Shown one piece after another: positions 7,301 to 10,354 of a stretch of 10,354 nucleotides of DNA. How positions within the stretch are numbered: position 1 is the first letter of the stretch; the number at the start of each line of letters is the position of its first letter. The stretch comes from Nostocaceae cyanobacterium CSSed10_463m (GTDB lineage Bacteria; Cyanobacteriota; Cyanobacteriia; Cyanobacteriales; Nostocaceae). Under the pieces are notes generated by a model. That model saw nothing but the letters and a program-made list of their open reading frames with translations. It searched no databases and had not been told where the DNA came from. The stretch is from positions 1 through 10,354 of the forward strand of contig PWQB01000423.1 of assembly GCA_003556955.1 (NCBI GenBank), read 5' to 3'. The position numbers and the translations under genes were made by a program.

Positions 7301-9490
7301 CAACATACTCCCAGCATCATGGTCTGGGTCTTCTGGCGCAGCCATTGCTTGACCTCTAGACTTCACTAGGAACAAGTAATCTGCTTCACTCAAAACTCCC
7401 GCAGCCCACAAAGCTGTCAATTCCCCGAAGCTGTGTCCCGCCACAAAATCGGATTTAAATCCAGCTTGTTGCAATATGGAATACAAACCAGCACTAAATA
7501 CCCCAATAGCAGGTTGAGCGTATTCTGTGCGTTGCAGTGCAGCAATTTGGGCATTTTTTTCCGCCTCATCAAACACCGGATGGGGAAAGACAATTTCTGA
7601 AACTGGCTGCAAATTATCTTTGAGTAGCAAACTATCCATACAGCCATGTAAACGGCGCATAGTTGGAAAGTTCATCACAAGTTCCCGCCCCATTTCCAGA
7701 TATTGGGAACCTTGTCCAGAAAACAGAGAAACAACCTTTCCGCCCAACTCCATCCCAGAGGAACGGTAATAAATCCCTTGGGGATGTTCCCAAGATGTTG
7801 CATCAGCTTTGTGTTTGAGCCAGTCAATACTAACTTGCATCAACTTACAGGCTTCTTGCAAATTCTCAGCTACAAACCCAACTCTAGCAGCAACCTGGGG
7901 AATCTCCACCGATTGGCATTCTTTCATTAAAGCCGCAAAATGTCTTTCACCATCGGCTGCTTGTAACTGATTCAGAGTTTCTTCGCATTTACTCAACAGT
8001 TGAGCCGGATTATTGGCAAACAGTAGCACTTCACGCGCCGTACCGTGTAAACGGTAGGGACGATTTTCTTCAGTTTCGTATTCTTCCAAAACTACGTGAT
8101 AATTAGTACCACCAAACCCAAAAGAACTTACCCCAGCCCGTCTTGGTGCTTCACCTTCAGCCCTAATCCAAGGTCTAGTTTGGGTATTCAAATAAAACGG
8201 TGAATTTTTGATATCCAGTTTGGGATTTGGCTGATTAATATTGATGGTTGGGGGTAAAACTTTGTGATGCAGTGCCAAAGCTGTTTTAATCAAACTTGCA
8301 GCCCCAGCCGCCGCTTTAGTATGCCCAATTTGAGATTTTACACTACCCAAAGCGATATGCTGTTTTTGGGAATCATGCTGAGTAAAGTAGTCTTTTAAAG
8401 AACCAAACTCAGTGGGATCACCAGCCATTGTCCCAGTTCCGTGAGCTTCCATTAACCCCACAGTAGCGGGAGAAAAACCAGCATCATCATAAGCACGTTC
8501 TAAAGCTCTGACTTGGCCTTCTTTGCGGGGAGCATAAATACTCTTGTAGCGACCATCGCTAGAAGTCCCAATCCCTTTAATTACGGCATAAATTTTATCG
8601 TTGTCCCGTTCTGCATCTTCCAGGCGTTTGAGAACATACATACAAACACCTTCACCCAGCAGCATCCCATCAGATTGAGCATCGAAAGGTTTGGTGTTTT
8701 CGCTGGGAGAAACGGCTGGTGTTTTGCTGAAAGAAATATAAGCCATGATTGTGTTGTCAGTGTCAACACCACCAGTCAGCATCATATCAGCCCGATGTTC
8801 CACCAGTTCGCTGATAGCCATTTTCAAAGCGCCAAAGGAACTAGCACAAGCCGCATCAACAACACAATTTGTACCGCCAAAGTTCAAGCGATTGGCAATT
8901 CTTCCCGCCACCACATTCGCCAACATTCCAGGGAAAGCATTTTCATCCCATTTGATATAGGCGCTTTTAATTTTTTCGATAATTTTTTGAGTATCTTCAT
9001 CAGAAATTCCACTGCTTTTAAGTGCCTTTTCCCAAACAGGATACTCTAGCCGAGCCGAAAGTGGCATTCCCAATTGCTTGGCCATAGCCACCCCTAAGAT
9101 GACTCCAATTTTCTCACGGCTAAACTCCCGTGATTCACCATAACCAGCATCTTCCATTGCTTCTTTAGCAATGACTAAACCTAATAGCTGGGAAATATCT
9201 GTAACTTCTAAGATGCTGGGAGGAATGCCAAACTCCATTGGGTTAAAATCAACCTCTGGAATAAACCCACCTCTTTTGCAGTAGGTTTTATCTTCTGGGG
9301 TTCTGGGGTTAGGGTCATAATAATCTTCGACGCTCCAATGTGTGGCAGGGACATCGGTAATACAATCAATTTTGTTAACGATATTTTGCCAGTATTCCCG
9401 CAAATTTCTGGTTTGAGGCAACAGGGAAGCCATACCGACAATGGCTATAGGATTTTGTTGTAATTTTCTATTAATTTTGTTAACTGACAT
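4343..9490 (-). CDS. hglE: Heterocyst glycolipid polyketide synthase HglE (KS-AT-ACP-ACP-partial KR)
   Basis: This 1715-aa synthase condenses malonyl units for the aliphatic backbone of heterocyst envelope glycolipids. In order: KS (about 12-470) with Cys215 in DAACASS, His350 in EAHGTG and His390 in IGHTK; malonyl-type AT (about 586-900) with Ser687 in GHSFGE and His793 in AAFHTP; a Gln-rich helical region with a duplicated segment (1060-1090 and 1122-1153); a Pro/Ala/Val repeat linker (about 1174-1234); two ACPs with phosphopantetheine sites Ser1279 and Ser1414, both in LGIDSIKR; and a C-terminal part (about 1465-1715) resembling a KR structural subdomain without catalytic Ser/Tyr. The sequence and domain order closely follow PfaA of PUFA synthases, which usually carries more ACPs and a whole KR. 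The start at 9490 (MSVNKI) has AAGGA seven bases upstream. The frame stays open to 9700, with in-frame ATGs at 9589, 9604 and 9700 that lack ribosome sites. Confidence 0.93.
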   Translation of the reverse strand: MSVNKINRKLQQNPIAIVGMASLLPQTRNLREYWQNIVNKIDCITDVPATHWSVEDYYDPNPRTPEDKTYCKRGGFIPEVDFNPMEFGIPPSILEVTDISQLLGLVIAKEAMEDAGYGESREFSREKIGVILGVAMAKQLGMPLSARLEYPVWEKALKSSGISDEDTQKIIEKIKSAYIKWDENAFPGMLANVVAGRIANRLNFGGTNCVVDAACASSFGALKMAISELVEHRADMMLTGGVDTDNTIMAYISFSKTPAVSPSENTKPFDAQSDGMLLGEGVCMYVLKRLEDAERDNDKIYAVIKGIGTSSDGRYKSIYAPRKEGQVRALERAYDDAGFSPATVGLMEAHGTGTMAGDPTEFGSLKDYFTQHDSQKQHIALGSVKSQIGHTKAAAGAASLIKTALALHHKVLPPTININQPNPKLDIKNSPFYLNTQTRPWIRAEGEAPRRAGVSSFGFGGTNYHVVLEEYETEENRPYRLHGTAREVLLFANNPAQLLSKCEETLNQLQAADGERHFAALMKECQSVEIPQVAARVGFVAENLQEACKLMQVSIDWLKHKADATSWEHPQGIYYRSSGMELGGKVVSLFSGQGSQYLEMGRELVMNFPTMRRLHGCMDSLLLKDNLQPVSEIVFPHPVFDEAEKNAQIAALQRTEYAQPAIGVFSAGLYSILQQAGFKSDFVAGHSFGELTALWAAGVLSEADYLFLVKSRGQAMAAPEDPDHDAGSMLAVKEDISKVAVVLRNYPQVTIANFNSPTQIVLAGPTAEITKVRQALQDQGCTAVVLPVSAAFHTPLIAFAQKSFAIATKSVKFNQPQIPVFTNVTGKPYPQEPQGIQKILETHLSTSVMFKQEIENIYAAGGYCFVEFGPRRILTNLVKDILGDRPHLTISLNPSTQKNSDRSLREAAVQLRVVGLSLKNLDPYQVEPALPPVQKKKALNVRLNGMNYVSEKTKNAFPEALQNGHKVSLPVTSTPEFSQVVATTPAVKENSTNGRVTHPTDSLPEFSHKSTNTAPQPEMNPVIIPGTTIAQETKMQPTPEKPVNYQRALESLEYLLTQFQQNQTENLQVHGTYLQHQMEYTKAFFQLMQQQNAVFANSKSNDEAAQLQLAVKESVERGMMQFHSQQGETLRIHEQYLVEQLEYAKKFFQLIQQEYSQILSTQVTTQPTESPAPAPVAVTPAPAPVVEPAPVAVTPAPAPVVEPAPAPVAVTPAPVIETAPAPVAVTPAPVIETAPVSAPTIDVSELGNNLLAITSDKTGYPVEMLETDMDMEADLGIDSIKRVEILGALQDMYPDLPKPNLEELSEKRTIGEVVEYLQSQVSGSATVAAPEIVLESTQSPLPLIPIGGQEIPSPVETTDPVVSTPLPTEPEIAATDDYADLGETLLSITSDKTGYPVEMLEMEMDMEADLGIDSIKRVEILGAMQDKYPNLPQPNIEELGDLRTIGQIVDYLQKLAGGEKKKPQWSFSYQPVQVIEGVERRPAKLLFLPPPDSLDFALPEGHVTVITDDGSLTTSQLAQTLSNRGGKVVVLSFPPAIVPQQSPLPAGVNRVVLADMTEELLQHKLSAIASHFGTIGGFIHIHPVFEANQTPDYLEPEKAIVKHVFFMAKHLKQTLNEVGRYERSYFLTVNRLDGAFGLEHNINFGVIGAGLFGLTKTLKWEWLKVFTRAIDLSPAISPQQSAEYIIAEMHDPNLYISEVAYGSQGRVTLVGSAQK
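5400..5428. repeat. GTAGAGAC inverted repeat inside the inter-ACP linker
   Basis: GTAGAGAC (5400-5407) and GTCTCTAC (5421-5428) form a perfect 8-bp inverted repeat. The motif is well known in spacer repeats of Nostoc-like genomes, but here it is translated as part of the HglE linker (VETTDPVV). A neighbouring CCCC/GGGG-rich stretch at 5448-5475 also looks spacer-like. Confidence 0.55.
5791..5970 (-). repeat. Four 45-bp tandem repeats encoding a Pro/Ala linker
   Basis: Four head-to-tail units occupy 5791-5835, 5836-5880, 5881-5925 and 5926-5970. The first two are identical, and the last two differ from each other by one base. Each encodes 15 residues rich in Pro, Ala and Val (for example PAPVAVTPAPVIETA), so length changes by whole units keep the frame. 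They form a flexible linker before ACP1. Near-identity at DNA level suggests recent expansion by slippage or unequal recombination. Confidence 0.9.
6032..6312 (-). other. Duplicated helical segment in HglE between AT and ACPs
   Basis: Two related segments of about 31 residues are encoded at 6222-6312 and 6032-6123. The first contains ENLQVHGTYLQHQMEYTKAF and FQLMQQQ, and the second ETLRIHEQYLVEQLEYAKKF and FQLIQQE. The shared pattern T/E-L-x-h-H-x-x-YL-x-x-Q-hEY-K-FFQL suggests amphipathic helices, perhaps for dimerisation or docking. PfaA proteins carry similar ETLRVHE-type segments in the same place. The two copies have diverged, so this is an old duplication. Confidence 0.7.
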
Positions 9491-9497
9491 AGGTTTT

Positions 9498-9502
9498 TCC
9501 TT
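9498..9502 (-). promoter_or_regulatory. Ribosome binding site deciding the hglE start
   Basis: The minus strand reads AAGGA, seven bases before the ATG at 9490. None of the in-frame upstream ATGs (9589, 9604, 9700) has a comparable site, so this is the main reason for choosing 9490. Confidence 0.65.
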
Positions 9503-9711
9503 GTGCAATTTTTTGTCCTCTATTGACCTAATCAAAGTTTTTTCCACACTATTGATCAGGCTCTCTAACTCTGCCAAAGCCGTATCCATTGAATAAGCAG
9601 ACATAGGGCATATACTGTTCTTAATTACTGTGGACTGTGATAGCTTGCTGGCGTAGCCAAGCCATAGTGACCACTGAACATGAGCTATTTCTTTTAACAA
9701 ACAGTCAGGTC

Positions 9712-9839
9712 ATACCAATTGGCAATTCGTAATTCGTAACTATGCTCAACCCTGCTACGTTCTCAGCGTAGCTATGCCGCAGGGTTTACATAATTCGTAA
9801 TTAAGAAGTCAGATTTAGTCTGATTTTGATAATTGGTAT
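9712..9839. repeat. MITE-like element with 9-bp terminal inverted repeats and an internal hairpin
   Basis: ATACCAATT (9712-9720) and AATTGGTAT (9831-9839) are perfect 9-bp inverted ends of a 128-bp segment. Inside are repeated AATTCGTAA units on both sides of a palindromic block, ACCCTGC (9750-9756) pairing with GCAGGGT (9780-9786), with an inner CTACG/CGTAG stem. ATACCAATT-type ends and AATTCGTAA runs are common in Nostoc-like spacers. No target duplication is obvious and no transposase is present. It may place the hglE promoter close to or within mobile DNA. Confidence 0.5.
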
Positions 9840-10062
9840 AATCTATGGCATTTTGCAACTCAATGAAGTACAGAGTGTCATTTTATTAATCTTGTGGGGG
9901 AGGGCAAAGATGTCCGCCCTTGTGTACCTCATTCAGATGAAATATACTGAATCTGTTTGTTTTAAACCAACCGCACACGATACATACTGCCTTTCCGCCC
10001 TAATTAATGGATGCTTTGAGCAATTCCAGGCTGTTTCGGAATCCAGTATTCGTGAAATAATC

Positions 10063-10341
10063 TTATACAGGACTCGATTCTTGATATTGAGGCAATAAAT
10101 CAATCACGTTGTTGAAGCTGGAAAAATAGTCTTGGAGTACGTTAGCTGCTTGACCAGTGAATTCCATCCATTCGTAATGGTAGAGATTTTGAGTGATTGT
10201 ATCCCACTGGATCAAGGGAAACTGAGGAGTAGCTACTAGGACAGAAACGCTTTTTTCTCCCAAACTAGTTTGAGTATCTAGCCTAACCGCAGCAACGTAG
10301 CTGGTGTTAATGACAACGTTCTGTATCTTAATAAATGCCAT
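10063..10341 (-). CDS. Small protein of unknown function, 92 aa
   Basis: I do not recognise a characterised family. The protein starts MAFIKIQNVVINTSYVAAV, then has a polar segment, and contains LIQWDTITQNLYHYEWMEFT followed by a probable amphipathic helix with QAANVLQDYFSSF. There is no signal peptide or transmembrane segment, so it is probably cytosolic. The opening resembles small cyanobacterial proteins with a short beta-rich N terminus (IKIQNVVINTSYV), but that is an impression only. The start at 10341 sits 13 bases from the window edge and has no clear ribosome site, so an upstream start cannot be excluded. It lies on the same strand as hglE, but 572 bases of non-coding DNA make a shared transcript uncertain. 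Small unknown genes precede hglE in Anabaena as I recall, which would fit. Confidence 0.6.
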   Translation of the reverse strand: MAFIKIQNVVINTSYVAAVRLDTQTSLGEKSVSVLVATPQFPLIQWDTITQNLYHYEWMEFTGQAANVLQDYFSSFNNVIDLLPQYQESSPV

Positions 10342-10354
10342 AGCCAGTTTCAGC

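Larger units (their letters stand above)
9491..10062. other. Non-coding region upstream of hglE
   Basis: These 572 bases separate the small unknown gene from hglE and should hold the hglE promoter and leader. They contain the hglE ribosome site, a possible but unproven N-terminal extension frame (9491-9700), a short repeat GCTTGCTGGCGTAGCCAAGC near 9643-9662, a MITE-like element (9712-9839) and a small inverted repeat AGGGC/GCCCT at 9901-9920. I found no GTA-N8-TAC NtcA site, no TCCGGA heterocyst-type motif and no convincing -35/-10 pair on the minus strand. Confidence 0.6.

Noticed and set aside
8513..9049. 178-codon plus-strand reading frame
   Set aside because: It lies wholly antisense to the conserved KS domain of hglE, which has an intact Cys-His-His triad. 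The translated product shows no recognisable motif.
1..9490. Polyunsaturated fatty acid synthase rather than hgl cluster
   Set aside because: The proteins are clearly PfaA/PfaC-like, but only two ACPs, a KR and DH on a separate gene, and cyanobacterial repeats with HIP1 sites fit heterocyst glycolipid synthesis better. A related long-chain PKS of the same family cannot be fully excluded.
9901..9920. Intrinsic terminator of the 92-aa gene
   Set aside because: AGGGC and GCCCT pair, but no T run follows on the minus strand, and the site is over 140 bases past the stop. It is more like a small dispersed hairpin repeat.
9491..10062. NtcA or heterocyst-type promoter motif upstream of hglE
   Set aside because: I scanned for GTA-N8-TAC and TCCGGA and found neither, and no convincing -10/-35 pair could be chosen in this AT-rich DNA.
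9826..10098. 90-codon plus-strand frame overlapping the end of the 92-aa gene
   Set aside because: It starts inside the end of the MITE-like element, has no ribosome site or recognisable motif, and overlaps the opposite gene by 36 bases. It is probably chance.

Overview
The window looks like part of the heterocyst glycolipid (hgl) island of a filamentous, heterocyst-forming cyanobacterium (Nostocales, Nostoc/Anabaena type). Three things point there. The PKS genes are of the PfaA/HglE family. The palindrome GCGATCGC (HIP1) occurs seven times. The spacers carry small repeats of the kind common in Nostoc-like genomes. This assignment rests on protein and repeat patterns I recognise, not on a database search.

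Layout: all convincing genes are on the minus strand and are transcribed from right to left. At the right edge is a 92-aa protein of unknown function (10063-10341). A 572-bp non-coding stretch follows (9491-10062), with a MITE-like inverted-repeat element and no recognisable promoter. Next is the large hglE-type synthase (4343-9490): KS, AT, a duplicated helical segment, a Pro/Ala repeat linker, two ACPs and a C-terminal domain resembling the structural half of a ketoreductase. A 257-bp spacer holds a hairpin at the hglE stop codon and a composite of nested small repeats. The second enzyme gene (2367-4085) starts directly with a catalytic ketoreductase half and ends with a dehydratase. A 184-bp spacer holds a simpler copy of the same repeat. 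The third gene (1-2182, cut by the left edge) is a ketosynthase followed by a chain-length-factor-like domain with Glu in place of the active-site Cys.

How they work together (family knowledge plus inference): these proteins resemble PUFA synthases PfaA and PfaC spread over separate genes. HglE would load and condense malonyl units on its tandem ACPs. The KR, assembled from two polypeptides, would reduce the beta-keto group and the DH would dehydrate it. The KS-CLF protein would be a second condensing unit. The product would be the long-chain hydroxylated fatty alcohol backbone of the heterocyst envelope glycolipids. No enoyl reductase, terminal reductase or glycosyltransferase is visible here, so those must lie elsewhere, probably beyond the left edge.

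The most notable points are the ketoreductase split across two genes with a hairpin and repeats at the break, repeat-derived linkers inside the synthase, and the nested spacer repeats. The pathway itself appears to be a known one.
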